A DNA stretch of 35,422 nucleotides, taken from Melioribacter roseus. Its GTDB lineage: Bacteria > Bacteroidota > Ignavibacteria > Ignavibacteriales > Melioribacteraceae. Numbering within the stretch: the first letter of the stretch is position 1; each line of letters begins with the position of its first letter. Of the stretch, positions 17,155-26,000 are shown one piece after another. A model generated the notes under the pieces. That model worked only from the letters and a program-made list of their open reading frames with translations. It made no database searches and was not told the origin of the DNA. The DNA is taken from the NCBI GenBank assembly GCA_020722065.1, contig DYLK01000022.1, positions 1 to 35,422 of the forward strand. Reading direction: 5' to 3'. A program made the position numbers and the translations under genes.

Positions 17155-17656
17155 AAACGTAAAAATATCATTATTTTTGTTAGCTATTTTTTTTGGTTTA
17201 AGTGCTTGTAGTTATTCATTTTCTGGAGCTTCTGTTCCGCAACATCTTAAAACAATTTCAATAGAAACTTTTATTGATAATTCACGAAGTGCCGAAGCTA
17301 ATCTTTCGGAAACTTTAACAAATAATCTTGTTCAAAAATTTATTGATGATAATAATTTGCAAGTCTCAAATCAAGGAAATGCAGATTCACGTTTGAGTGG
17401 GAAAATAATTCTTCTCAAAGATGAAACTGAAACAATTTCTGGTAGCGAAATAACACAGAAAAGAATCTCAATAAAAGTAAAAGCATCGTATTACGACATT
17501 ATTAAAAACAAAAAAGTATTTGAAAAAGAATTTACATCATATAGCAATTATAATAGTAACGCAAGCGATGTTACAGCCGTTAGAACCGAAGCAATTAATC
17601 TTGTTTTGGAACAAATAGCCGAAGACATTCTACTCGCGGTAGTTGCTAGATGGTAA
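17138..17656 (+). CDS. lptE: LptE-family LPS-assembly lipoprotein
   Basis: A 172-residue outer-membrane lipoprotein: a hydrophobic signal with lipobox LSAC (Cys24) followed by SYSFSGASVPQHLKTISIETF, the characteristic start of Bacteroidota-type LptE, and two C-terminal helices and strands (VTAVRTEAINLVLEQIAEDI). LptE plugs the LptD beta-barrel that inserts LPS in the outer membrane; its presence implies a lipopolysaccharide-bearing diderm. Two adjacent ATG codons (17138 and 17144) can serve as the start; both overlap the end of the sigma-54 activator gene. It precedes the glycosyltransferase by 13 bp. Confidence 0.85.
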   Translation: MIMIYKNVKISLFLLAIFFGLSACSYSFSGASVPQHLKTISIETFIDNSRSAEANLSETLTNNLVQKFIDDNNLQVSNQGNADSRLSGKIILLKDETETISGSEITQKRISIKVKASYYDIIKNKKVFEKEFTSYSNYNSNASDVTAVRTEAINLVLEQIAEDILLAVVARW

Positions 17657-17669
17657 AAAAAGGATGAAT

Positions 17670-19136
17670 ATGGAAAATTTAATTCTAGTTACAAACATTA
17701 TTTTTCTCACAGTACTGTTCTTCTATTCGATGAACAGTGCATATTTGCTTTATTATTTCAAGAAAAAGAAAAATCAAGCACCACCAAAGCAACATCAGTA
17801 CGAAGAAGAAAGCGTAACAATTCAGCTTCCTATTTTTAACGAAATGTATGTTGCCGAAAGATTAATTGACGCAGTGTGTCAAATTGATTATCCAAGGGAT
17901 TTGCTCGAAATTCAAGTTCTTGATGATTCCAATGACGAAACTGTTGAAATTATTAACAAAGCCGTTCTTCAAAAACAAGAAGAAGGTTACGATATTAAAG
18001 TTATAAGAAGACCAAATAGAAAAGGTTATAAAGCTGGGGCATTAAAATATGGTTTAGAAACAGCGAAAGGAAATTTTATTGCAGTTTTTGATGCCGATTT
18101 TATCCCAAAACCAGATTTTCTTTATAAAACTTTACCACATTTTATATCTAAAAAAATTGGAATGGTACAAACTCGTTGGGGACATTTGAACGAAGATTAT
18201 TCAGTTCTTACAAAATTACAAGCAATGGCTTTGAACGGACATTTTGTTATTGAACAAACTGTAAGAAACAAACGTGGATTTTTTATCAATTTTAACGGAA
18301 CAGGCGGTGTTTGGAGAAAAGAATGTATTCTTGATGCCGGAAATTGGCACGAAGATACAGTTGCCGAAGACGCTGATTTAAGTTACCGCGCACAATTAAA
18401 AGGTTGGAAATTCCTTTACTTAAATCAATATACAACCGAAGCAGAACTTCCTGTGGAAATGAACGCACTTAAAACTCAACAATACCGTTGGGCAAAAGGT
18501 ACTGTTCAAGTTGCAAAAAAAATATTACCAAAACTTTGGAGAAGCAATGCAAGTTTGGGAATTAAATTGGAAGGAACTTTTCACTTAACTGGACATTTTG
18601 TTTTCCCAATTATTTTGCTTTTAGCTCTTTTAACAATCCCAATGACTTTCCTAAAATCAACTTATACTTACGAAGTTTATTTTAATTTCATGATGTTTTT
18701 TATGATAAGTCTTTTGGCATCATTCCTTTTCTATCTTTATGCACAAAAAGACATTAGCTCAAATTGGAAAGACAGAATTAAACTTTTCCCTTTTTTCCTT
18801 ACTGGAAGTATGGGACTTGCAATTAATAACACAAAAGCAGTTTTTGAAGGCTTGACTAGTTCAGATAATAATTTTGTAAGAACCCCAAAATTCAGTAATA
18901 CACAAGATAACTTAGCAGCAAATAAATATATGAAAACGTTAAAACTCCCTTCAACAATTTATTTCGAAATATTTTTAACACTTTATACATTTACTTCAAT
19001 AGTTCTTGGAATTGCATTAGAAGTTTATTCAACAATTTTTGTCAATACAATGTTTTTTGTTGGATTTGCTTCAGTAACATATTACTCGCTTCGAACTGTA
19101 ATTATTCAGCGACTTAGAGTAAAAAATGCAAAATAA
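17670..19136 (+). CDS. Membrane glycosyltransferase family 2, cellulose-synthase-like
   Basis: Start chosen at ATG 17670, which has AAGGAT at the right distance; upstream ATG 17664 is too close and TTG 17643 lacks a site. The 488-residue protein has one N-terminal transmembrane helix, a cytosolic GT-A domain and about four C-terminal helices (from ~300). Processive-GT2 motifs in order: IQLPIFNE, LDDSNDET, the DxD DADF, GTGGVWRKECI, EDADLSYR (catalytic Asp) and QQYRWAKG (Q..RW). This is the CesA/glucomannan-synthase-like group producing beta-linked polymers, although short-chain glycolipid products are also known. No BcsB or PilZ partner is nearby, so the product is unknown. The 3' end overlaps the TPR gene by 11 bp. 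Confidence 0.9.
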   Translation: MENLILVTNIIFLTVLFFYSMNSAYLLYYFKKKKNQAPPKQHQYEEESVTIQLPIFNEMYVAERLIDAVCQIDYPRDLLEIQVLDDSNDETVEIINKAVLQKQEEGYDIKVIRRPNRKGYKAGALKYGLETAKGNFIAVFDADFIPKPDFLYKTLPHFISKKIGMVQTRWGHLNEDYSVLTKLQAMALNGHFVIEQTVRNKRGFFINFNGTGGVWRKECILDAGNWHEDTVAEDADLSYRAQLKGWKFLYLNQYTTEAELPVEMNALKTQQYRWAKGTVQVAKKILPKLWRSNASLGIKLEGTFHLTGHFVFPIILLLALLTIPMTFLKSTYTYEVYFNFMMFFMISLLASFLFYLYAQKDISSNWKDRIKLFPFFLTGSMGLAINNTKAVFEGLTSSDNNFVRTPKFSNTQDNLAANKYMKTLKLPSTIYFEIFLTLYTFTSIVLGIALEVYSTIFVNTMFFVGFASVTYYSLRTVIIQRLRVKNAK

Positions 19137-19674
19137 TAAGTTTTACGAAAAAGCATCTTTGTTTTATGGCGAAGATGCTTTTTCGCCTCTTTTTACTGTT
19201 GTTGCCCACAAATATATCAAATCAAATAATCCCACAAAAGCAATTGAAATTCTTGAAAACGGAATAAAAAACACACCAAATTACCAAACAGCTTATTTAT
19301 TACTTTTTTCTGCTTATCAAATGTTAAATTCTTCAGAAAAATCTTTAAAAATTTTAGAAAATTATAGAGACACTTTTGGCGAATCAAATTCCTTTTTATT
19401 GATGAAATCCCTCTTTGAAGAATCGAAATCACTTCTTATTAAAGAAGATGAAATTTTACGTGAATTAAATGAGGAAATTCTCCCAGAATTTGAAGAAAAT
19501 GAAGAAGAGGAATTTTATTCAGAATCACTTGCAAATATCTATGAAGCACAAAATGCTTACGTGGAAGCAATTGAAGTTCTCGAAAAAATGATAATTCAAG
19601 AACCCGAAAGGGCAGATTACTTTTTAGAAAGAATTGAAAAAATTAAACTAAAAATAACCAAGAATGGAAATTGA
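19126..19674 (+). CDS. Small TPR-like protein
   Basis: A 182-residue soluble protein with a few TPR-type helical pairs: VVAHKYIKSNNPTKAIEILE (~25-44), then AYLLLFSAYQMLNSSEKSLK and, near the end, LANIYEAQNAYVEAIEVLEK. The middle (~110-135) is strongly acidic (EENEEEEFYSE). No catalytic motif. It overlaps the glycosyltransferase stop and the glycosylase start by 11 bp each, so translation of all three is linked. Probable scaffold; partner unknown, perhaps the upstream membrane glycosyltransferase. Confidence 0.8.
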   Translation: MQNNKFYEKASLFYGEDAFSPLFTVVAHKYIKSNNPTKAIEILENGIKNTPNYQTAYLLLFSAYQMLNSSEKSLKILENYRDTFGESNSFLLMKSLFEESKSLLIKEDEILRELNEEILPEFEENEEEEFYSESLANIYEAQNAYVEAIEVLEKMIIQEPERADYFLERIEKIKLKITKNGN

Positions 19675-20272
19675 TTTTTCCAAAAAACTCCCAATCTCAT
19701 TTTATCAGCAAGATACAATTTCTGTCGCAAATCAATTAATTGGTAAAATTATTGTAAAAATTGACGAGAAAAATTCAATTTTAGCTGGGAAAATAGTTGA
19801 AGTAGAAGCCTACACACAATACAAAGATGAAGCTTCGCATAGTTTTGTTGGAATGACAAAACGGAATAAAGCAATGTTCGAAATTGGCGGAATTTTATAT
19901 GTGTATTTTATTTATGGTATGTATTTTTGTGCAAATATCGTAACTAATAAAAAAGATATTGGAGACGCTGTATTGATAAGAGCCGTTGAGCCAATATTCA
20001 ACTTGGAACAAATCTCAATAAATCGATATGGCAGAAAAGATATTACAAATAAACAAAAACTTAATCTGACAAACGGTCCCGGGAAATTTTGTGCTGGCTT
20101 TGGAATAAACACAACTCACAATTTTGTCGATTTAACTTCGAATTCCATATTTATTTTAGATGGGAATGAAGAAAAAATTGAAATTGGAGTTTCAGAAAGA
20201 ATTGGAATAAATAAATCAAAAGAATTACAAAGAAGATTCTACTTAAAAGGCAGTCAATTTTTATCTCGTTAA
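19664..20272 (+). CDS. mpg: 3-methyladenine (alkyladenine) DNA glycosylase, AAG/MPG family
   Basis: A 202-residue protein matching the AAG fold: LIGKIIVKI, then IVEVEAYTQYKDEASHSFVG with the water-activating Glu48 and the base-contacting Tyr50 and His59 (equivalents of human AAG E125, Y127 and H136), the intercalating-loop region MTKRNKAMFEIGG, the YVYFIYGMYFCANIV strand-helix, and LTNGPGKFCAGFGI. It excises alkylated and deaminated purines in base-excision repair. It is the last gene of the run starting at 11722; its start lies inside the end of the TPR gene. Confidence 0.93.
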   Translation: MEIDFSKKLPISFYQQDTISVANQLIGKIIVKIDEKNSILAGKIVEVEAYTQYKDEASHSFVGMTKRNKAMFEIGGILYVYFIYGMYFCANIVTNKKDIGDAVLIRAVEPIFNLEQISINRYGRKDITNKQKLNLTNGPGKFCAGFGINTTHNFVDLTSNSIFILDGNEEKIEIGVSERIGINKSKELQRRFYLKGSQFLSR

Positions 20273-20344
20273 GATTGTAGATATTTTGTACAGATTGTTT
20301 ATTTTTATTCAAAAATTACAATTCTTAAAGTAATTAAATAAAGA

Positions 20345-20366
20345 AATGCCATATTTTTTTGGCATT
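20345..20366 (+). terminator. Hairpin at end of the nine-gene run
   Basis: AATGCCA (20345-20351) pairs with TGGCATT (20360-20366) around a T-rich loop; CATTTTG follows. It lies 73 bp after the glycosylase stop and 36 bp before the next ATG. The T tract after the stem is weak, so it may only partly end transcription. Confidence 0.4.
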
Positions 20367-20401
20367 CATTTTGAAATATTAGACAGAAAAAAGAAAATAC
20401 T

Positions 20402-21166
20402 ATGAAAAATCTATTATTAATATTCTTTATTCTCACAATTTCGGTTTCTGCTCAAGCAAAATTGAGAACAATCCCAAACAATTCCTTCAAAACAGGCGAA
20501 TACCTCAAATTTAATGTCGATTACGGATTTATTACAGTTGGCGAGGCGGAAATAGATATTCCAAATACCAAAACATTTTTTGATAGAAAAGCTCATCGCG
20601 TTCGTTTTCGTGTTAAATCGAAACCATTTTTCGACACATTTTTCAAAGTACGCGATCGTTACGAAACTTTTATCGATTCAGCTGGAATTTTCCCTTGGAG
20701 ATTTGAACAACACGTTCGCGAAGGAAAATATTCAAAAGATTATAGTGCCTTTTTTAATCAAAATAAGGGAATTGCTGTAAGTCCAAAAGGAGAATTTAAG
20801 ATAAAACAATACACACATGATATTGTTTCCGCTTTTTTCTTCATTCGAGCTTCAGACTTTTCAAAAGCGAAAAAGGGAAGTAAAATTCATTTGGAAAACT
20901 TCTTCGCCGATAAAACATTTCCCCTTGATGTTGTCTATCATGGGAAAGAGCGTGTAAAAGTTAAAGCTGGAACTTTTGATTGCATCATTGTTGAACCACT
21001 TGTTACAGATGGCGGACTTTTCAAAAGTGAAGGGAGAATTCTTATTTGGTTAACTGACGACCAAGCTCACATGCCTGTAAAAGTGAACACCGAAATTCTA
21101 ATCGGCTCAATTGACGCTGAATTAGTTTATTATAAAAATGTTAAAAATCTGAAAGCAAAACGATAG
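20402..21166 (+). CDS. DUF3108-family exported protein
   Basis: A 254-residue protein with a signal peptide (MKNLLLIFFILTISVSAQA). It follows the DUF3108 pattern: F.TGEYLKFNVDYGFITVGEAEIDI at ~30-55, the KPFFDTFFKVRDRYETFID strand pair near 80-100, P..F.QHVREGKYSKDY, DIVSAFFFIR near 140, VKAGTFDCIIVEPL near 190, and ILIWLTDDQAHMPVKV near 215. Such proteins are predicted lipocalin-like beta-barrels in the periplasm; their ligand is not established. It is separated by 129 bp from the preceding glycosylase gene, so it probably has its own promoter. Confidence 0.85.
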   Translation: MKNLLLIFFILTISVSAQAKLRTIPNNSFKTGEYLKFNVDYGFITVGEAEIDIPNTKTFFDRKAHRVRFRVKSKPFFDTFFKVRDRYETFIDSAGIFPWRFEQHVREGKYSKDYSAFFNQNKGIAVSPKGEFKIKQYTHDIVSAFFFIRASDFSKAKKGSKIHLENFFADKTFPLDVVYHGKERVKVKAGTFDCIIVEPLVTDGGLFKSEGRILIWLTDDQAHMPVKVNTEILIGSIDAELVYYKNVKNLKAKR

Positions 21167-21342
21167 CCGATTAACGAATTATTATTAGAAACCAGTTGAA
21201 AATCCAATAAAATTAGTTGAGAATATCTATAAAATTTACTCTAAAATACATCAAATAGATTGTTGATTTTACTGATATTTACAGAAGTTCATCCTAAATT
21301 TTGTTGTTTAACACATTATATAAAAATAAAATACAGAGAGTA

Positions 21343-21368
21343 AATAGAGATGAGGGAATTTCTCTATT
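21343..21368. terminator. Bidirectional hairpin between convergent genes
   Basis: AATAGAGA (21343-21350) pairs with TCTCTATT (21361-21368). It lies six bases beyond the stop of the minus-strand epimerase and at the end of the 207-bp gap after the DUF3108 gene, the position expected of a shared terminator. Flanking T or A tracts are modest. Confidence 0.45.
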
Positions 21369-21373
21369 ATTCA

Positions 21374-22420
21374 CTACATTTTTTGCAAAATCAATTCAAT
21401 TATTTTTTCACCCGCTTTTCCATCGCCGAAATGTGATTTTTGTTCTGAGAAGTGATTGTTTTTTAGCTTTTCAACTATTTTTTCGGTGTCTGTGCCAACC
21501 ACGAAATTCCAATTTCCTTGCAATGTTTCTACCCATTCAGTTTCATCACGTAAAGTGATACATGGTTTTTTCATAAAAAATGCTTCTTTTTGTAATCCAC
21601 CAGAATCTGTAAGAATTTTATTTGAATTTTTGATCAGATTTATCATTTCTAAATAACCAACTGGCTCAATAATTTTAACATTTTCATTGAAATTTATTCC
21701 TTCGAGCAATTTTTGTGTACGCGGATGAAGTGGCAATATTACTTTTTTATCTGCTTGTGAAAATGCATCAAATATCGCTTGCAATCGTTGTTTGTCGTCT
21801 GTGTTTTCTGCTCGATGAACTGTTGCCAAATAGTAATCTTCGTTTATAATTTTACTTATATCTTGTCCTTTTCCGGCAATTGAGGAATAATGTAATATCG
21901 AATCGAACATAACGTCCCCAGTAAAAAAGGCATTTTCTGAATGATTTTCCAATTTTAGCAAATTCAGTGCGTTTTGTGTTGGAGCAAAAAGCATGTCGGA
22001 AATCGAATCGGTTACAATTCTATTAATTTCTTCTGGCATTTTTTTGTTGAAGGAACGCAAACCAGCTTCAACGTGAGCAACTTTTATGTGAAGTTTTGTT
22101 GCTGCTAAAGCTCCAGCAATTGTGGAATTTGTATCGCCATAAACAAGCAATAAATCTGGCTTTTCTGAAATTAGAACGTTTTCAATTCTTTCGAGCATTG
22201 TTGCGGTTTGTTTGCCGTGCAAACCCGAACCAACTTCCAAATTGTAATTCGGTTTCGGAATTTCGAGTTCATCAAAAAAGATTTTCGACATATTCTCATC
22301 ATAATGCTGTCCAGTGTGAATTAGTATTTCTTCTATTCCATTTGTGCGATTTATTACTCGATTAATTACTGCCGCCTTAATAAATTGAGGTCGGGCGCCA
22401 ACAACTGTTGCTATTTTCAT
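21374..22420 (-). CDS. wecB: Non-hydrolysing UDP-N-acetylhexosamine 2-epimerase (WecB/WbpI family)
   Basis: A 348-residue cytosolic enzyme interconverting UDP-GlcNAc-type and UDP-ManNAc-type sugars. Motifs: GARPQFIKAAVI at the N-terminus, HTGQHYDENMS, YGDTNSTIAGALAA, HVEAGLRSFNKKMPEEINR, VHRAENTDD, PLHPRTQK, LTDSGGLQKEA and RDETEWVET. The QFIKA start and the SFN.KMPEEINR block are closer to WbpI (UDP-2,3-diacetamido-glucuronic acid 2-epimerase) than to classical WecB, which usually has TRPEAIK, so the substrate may be a diacetamido uronic acid. The residue pattern is seen; the substrate is inference. Last gene of a four-gene minus-strand polysaccharide operon, overlapping the upstream GT4 stop by 4 bp. 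Confidence 0.92.
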   Translation of the reverse strand: MKIATVVGARPQFIKAAVINRVINRTNGIEEILIHTGQHYDENMSKIFFDELEIPKPNYNLEVGSGLHGKQTATMLERIENVLISEKPDLLLVYGDTNSTIAGALAATKLHIKVAHVEAGLRSFNKKMPEEINRIVTDSISDMLFAPTQNALNLLKLENHSENAFFTGDVMFDSILHYSSIAGKGQDISKIINEDYYLATVHRAENTDDKQRLQAIFDAFSQADKKVILPLHPRTQKLLEGINFNENVKIIEPVGYLEMINLIKNSNKILTDSGGLQKEAFFMKKPCITLRDETEWVETLQGNWNFVVGTDTEKIVEKLKNNHFSEQKSHFGDGKAGEKIIELILQKM

Positions 22421-23709
22421 TTTAATAATTCCATAAATATTTGTGATAATTCAGCCGTTTTATTCTTTCTTGAATGATAATTTGAATCGAAAGTAAACGG
22501 ATTTTTCCCTTCTTTCCAATTTGAGTAAAATTCTGATAGCAAATTGAATGTCCCTTCTTCACCCAAATAATCAATTGATTTGCCACTATTTGTTTCAGTT
22601 AATATTTTGTTTGCATCGCCGTTTGGCGGAGCAATTGCCAAAATCGGCTTTTTTGCTGCAAGATATTCATACATTTTCCCAGTTACAATTCCCAAATTGT
22701 TTTGCACATTATTAATGACAAGTAAAAGTGCATCGCTATTTTTTAGAATTTTTATTGATTCTTGATGAGTTACAAAATTTTGAATTTCAAACAAATAACT
22801 GATTTTTAGCCGATTTAGTTCATCTAAGAATTCGGAACAAAATTTTCCAGCAAAAACAAATCTAATTTGTGGGGAAATCTCATCAACAAAGCGAGGTAGA
22901 ATTTTAAGAAGAGTAAACGGAATTCTATCGACTGACATTCCGCCAGTATAAGCAATTGTAAAATATTCATTTTTATGATTTTCATTAGATGTAGAAAGCA
23001 CAAAATCACTTTCATCAAACCCATTTTCGATAACTTTTACAACTTTTGCACCTTTTTCAAGTAAAAGCGACTTAATATCTTCGCTTACCGTAGTAACAAA
23101 ATCAGCTTGTTTTAAAACTGATTTTTCAAGATGTTTATCAATCGCCAAAGTAATCCGATTTCTTTTTACATGTTGATAATAAACAATTTCCAACCACGGG
23201 TCGCGGAAATCTACAACCCATTTTTTCCTTGTAATTTTAGCTAATTTCTTTGCAATTAATGCCGTTGTGTGTGGCGGTCCTGAACTGAAAATAATATCAA
23301 TTTGTTCTTTTTGAATAATCTTCAATCCATATTTTACCGCACTAAAATACCAGCCAATTTTTGCATCGGGAATAAAAACATTAAAACGAATCCAACTTGC
23401 TAATTTCTCTTTTATCGATTTACTTGATTTCTGAAGAATATCGGCGGGAATCTTTTCGTCAATTTTCTTCCCTGTGAATTTTTTATAAAGAGAAAATGGC
23501 TCAAAACCACTTATTTTGTAAACTTTTGCTTCGGGAGGAATATCTTTCTGCAAAGTTTCGTCATCTACAGGTGAATCTGGTTTTGGAACAGTTAAAATTA
23601 TTGGTCGAAAGCCAAATTCTGGCAAATATTTTGCAAATTTTAGAACTCGTTGAACACCAGCCCCGCCAGCTGGAGGCCAATAATATGTGATTATCAAAAC
23701 ATTTTTCAA
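22417..23709 (-). CDS. Glycosyltransferase family 4-like
   Basis: A 430-residue GT-B protein. The N-terminal domain opens with VLIITYYWPPAGGAGVQRVLKFAKYL, the acceptor-side glycine-rich loop of GT4 enzymes that build surface polysaccharides. DIIFSSGPPHTTALIAKKLA and WVVDFRDPW follow, the latter typical of this subgroup. The C-terminal nucleotide-sugar domain contains FTIAYTGGMSVDR, ILKNSDALLLVIN and GIVTGKMYEYLAAKKPILAI, which carries the conserved Glu of the E-x7-E region. It overlaps both neighbours by 4 bp. Donor sugar cannot be assigned. Confidence 0.9.
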   Translation of the reverse strand: MKNVLIITYYWPPAGGAGVQRVLKFAKYLPEFGFRPIILTVPKPDSPVDDETLQKDIPPEAKVYKISGFEPFSLYKKFTGKKIDEKIPADILQKSSKSIKEKLASWIRFNVFIPDAKIGWYFSAVKYGLKIIQKEQIDIIFSSGPPHTTALIAKKLAKITRKKWVVDFRDPWLEIVYYQHVKRNRITLAIDKHLEKSVLKQADFVTTVSEDIKSLLLEKGAKVVKVIENGFDESDFVLSTSNENHKNEYFTIAYTGGMSVDRIPFTLLKILPRFVDEISPQIRFVFAGKFCSEFLDELNRLKISYLFEIQNFVTHQESIKILKNSDALLLVINNVQNNLGIVTGKMYEYLAAKKPILAIAPPNGDANKILTETNSGKSIDYLGEEGTFNLLSEFYSNWKEGKNPFTFDSNYHSRKNKTAELSQIFMELLK

Positions 23710-24839
23710 TTTGAGGCTCGCAAAAGTGAATTAATTTCATCTTCAAACTGAGTTGTAAAACTTTCCCACGAATATTTTTGTAATTCATTTTTAATATTAT
23801 CTCGGAATTCCGTCTCTTTTTCTTCGATATAGAATTTTCGAATTGCCTCTGCAAGTTGTGTCGGATTTTCACTTTCGACAATAAAACCAGTTTTGCCGTG
23901 CTGAATAGTTTCTGATAAGCCACCAACATTTGTGGCAATAATTGGTTTTAGAAAGTTATTTGCGATTTGTGCAATTCCACTTTGTGTTGCCGATTTGTAA
24001 GGCAAAATCACCAAATCTGAAGCAGAAAAGTAGAATTTTACTTCGTCTGTGGGAATGAAATCACTTCGGAATACAATGTTTTCAATTTTTTCAGAAGAAA
24101 TTAAATTTTGGTAAAATGTCGAATCTGTGTAAAATTCACCAGCAACTAACAACGTAATTTTCAAATCAGTTAGGAATTTCATGGATTTAATCAAAATATC
24201 CAACCCTTTGTATTCTCGAATAAAGCCAAAAAATAAAATTATTCTTTCGCTTTGTAAGTTGATTTTAGTTTTAGCTACGTTTTTATCAATTATTTCTCCA
24301 AAATTTGTATAAATTGGATGAAATAATAATTTTGAATTGACATTTGGGCAGATAGAAAGTGAATCGGTTTGAACTGCTTTTGACATCACAACAATTTCAT
24401 CAGCAATAGAAAAAAGTTTTTTTGTAAGATACTTTTCAAAAAATCGGCTTTCGTGCGAAATTACATTATGAGCCAAAATGATGATTTTTGTTTTATTTTT
24501 TTTTCGAGTTTTCTTAGCAATAAAATAAAAACTTAGGGCAAAAAACCACATAAAATAGCTAATTATAATGACTTCTGGCTTTTCATCAGAAATATGCTTC
24601 GCTAATTTTATCCAATTAATTGGATTTATCGAATCAATTAGTAGCTTTGTAGGAATTTTGTCGGTTGTATTAAAATCTATTTGAGATTTGCCTGGGAAAA
24701 GAAATTTTGGATACTGCCGTTTATATGTAATTACAGAAACATCATTTTTCCTCGAAAGTTGATGATAAAAAAGTGAGGTGAAATTTGAAATTCCACCTCG
24801 GAAAGGAAAAGCAGTAGAAAGAAAAATGATTTTTGACAT
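23706..24839 (-). CDS. Glycosyltransferase family 4
   Basis: A 377-residue GT-B enzyme: N-terminal FLSTAFPFRGGISNFTSLFY (glycine loop), central AHNVISHESRFFE and DEIVVMSKAV, then the C-terminal donor domain with ILFFGFIREYKGLDILIKSM, the FIPTDEVKFYFSASDLVILP segment, QSGIAQIANNFLKPIIAT and NVGGLSETIQHGKTGFIV (second Glu of the E-x7-E motif). A hydrophobic segment near 100-115 (VIIISYFMWFFALSFYFIA) may associate it with the inner membrane. Probably adds one sugar in O-antigen or exopolysaccharide synthesis. Starts 4 bp after the GT2 gene and overlaps the next GT4. Confidence 0.92.
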   Translation of the reverse strand: MSKIIFLSTAFPFRGGISNFTSLFYHQLSRKNDVSVITYKRQYPKFLFPGKSQIDFNTTDKIPTKLLIDSINPINWIKLAKHISDEKPEVIIISYFMWFFALSFYFIAKKTRKKNKTKIIILAHNVISHESRFFEKYLTKKLFSIADEIVVMSKAVQTDSLSICPNVNSKLLFHPIYTNFGEIIDKNVAKTKINLQSERIILFFGFIREYKGLDILIKSMKFLTDLKITLLVAGEFYTDSTFYQNLISSEKIENIVFRSDFIPTDEVKFYFSASDLVILPYKSATQSGIAQIANNFLKPIIATNVGGLSETIQHGKTGFIVESENPTQLAEAIRKFYIEEKETEFRDNIKNELQKYSWESFTTQFEDEINSLLRASN

Positions 24840-24843
24840 TTCT

Positions 24844-25923
24844 CTATTTTTGTTCTTTAATTTCTACAATGTGTTGATTTCCAAATTTGTGGACAAATAG
24901 TTCGCCAAGCAATCCAATTGCAAATAATTGAACTCCAACAATCATCAACAGCAAACCGAGCAATAAAAGCGGACGATTACTGAGCGACATATTTTCAAAA
25001 AGCCAATGCCAAGCAAGAATTGCGTCAATTCCAAAGCCAATAATGAATGAAATACTTCCTATCATTCCGAAAAGATGCAGTGGACGAGAAGCGTATTTTG
25101 TAATCATTTGAATTGTTAATAAATCAACAAATCCGTAAAAGAATCGCGAAATTCCAAATTTGGTTTTTCCGTATCTTCTGGCTTGATGTCTAACAATAAT
25201 TTCTGATACTTTAAAACCTTTTTCGCCTGCCAAAACTGGAATGTAACGGTGCAATTCTCCATGAATATAAAGACTTTTAACAACTTCCTTTTTATAAGCT
25301 TTTAATCCGCAATTAAAGTCGTGAATTTTCACATTCGATGTTAATCGAGTTATATAATTAAAAAATTTTGATGATTGTCTTTTTATTAGCGGATCAAATC
25401 GCTTTTTCTTCCAGCCTGAAACTAAGTCCCAACCTTCATTCAGTTTTGCAACTAAATTTGGTATTTCGTTTGGGTCATCTTGCAAGTCAGCATCCATAGT
25501 AATAACTGCATCGCCTTCGCAATTTTCAAAACCTACGTTAAGTGCAGCTGATTTTCCATAATTCTTCCTGAAACTGAAATATTTAATTCGCGGGTCAAGT
25601 TTGGCTAATCGTTTTATTTCATTTAATGAATTGTCAGTACTTCCATCATCAACAAAAATTATTTCGTAGGTGCATGCAAGTTTTGCTAAACTTTTTTTTA
25701 TCTCAAAATACAATGGATTCAATGATTCCTCTTCATTGAATAAAGGAACAATTACTGAAATTTTTTTAAGCCAGTTGAAAGATAATTTTGCTTCGTAACT
25801 TGTGTTTTCTATTCTATTTTCTTTTTTCTGTGGAGTGTCAACTCTTCGGCGTGGACGATAATACCTTTTTTTATCTTTTTGGAAAGAATTTCCGTCCGTT
25901 TTAGGTGTTTGGTTTTCTGTCAT
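24844..25923 (-). CDS. Membrane-anchored glycosyltransferase family 2 (DPM1/GtrB/ArnC-like)
   Basis: A 359-residue protein. The GT-A domain starts near residue 53 (ISVIVPLFNEEESL) with FVDDGSTDNS, the metal-binding DADLQDDP and the acceptor region FNCGLKAYKKEVV. Two C-terminal transmembrane helices (~275-300 and ~315-340) match polyprenyl-phosphate sugar transferases of the DPM1/GtrB type, so the likely product is an undecaprenyl-phosphate-linked sugar. The first ~50 residues are an unusual extension: polar, strongly basic and arginine-rich (KDKKRYYRPRRRVDTPQKK), with no alternative Met before the catalytic domain, so the start at 25923 seems forced. First gene of the polysaccharide operon. 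Confidence 0.9.
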   Translation of the reverse strand: MTENQTPKTDGNSFQKDKKRYYRPRRRVDTPQKKENRIENTSYEAKLSFNWLKKISVIVPLFNEEESLNPLYFEIKKSLAKLACTYEIIFVDDGSTDNSLNEIKRLAKLDPRIKYFSFRKNYGKSAALNVGFENCEGDAVITMDADLQDDPNEIPNLVAKLNEGWDLVSGWKKKRFDPLIKRQSSKFFNYITRLTSNVKIHDFNCGLKAYKKEVVKSLYIHGELHRYIPVLAGEKGFKVSEIIVRHQARRYGKTKFGISRFFYGFVDLLTIQMITKYASRPLHLFGMIGSISFIIGFGIDAILAWHWLFENMSLSNRPLLLLGLLLMIVGVQLFAIGLLGELFVHKFGNQHIVEIKEQK

Positions 25924-26000
25924 TTTTTATCTATAAATTTTTGTGCACAAATTTACATTAATTTACATTTATATGCTTCCAAAAACAATAAAAGTAAAAG

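Noticed and set aside
23561-23938. A 125-codon minus-strand frame spanning the junction of the two GT4 genes
   Set aside because: It is in another frame of two well-supported genes that overlap by 4 bp; the translation has no family pattern.
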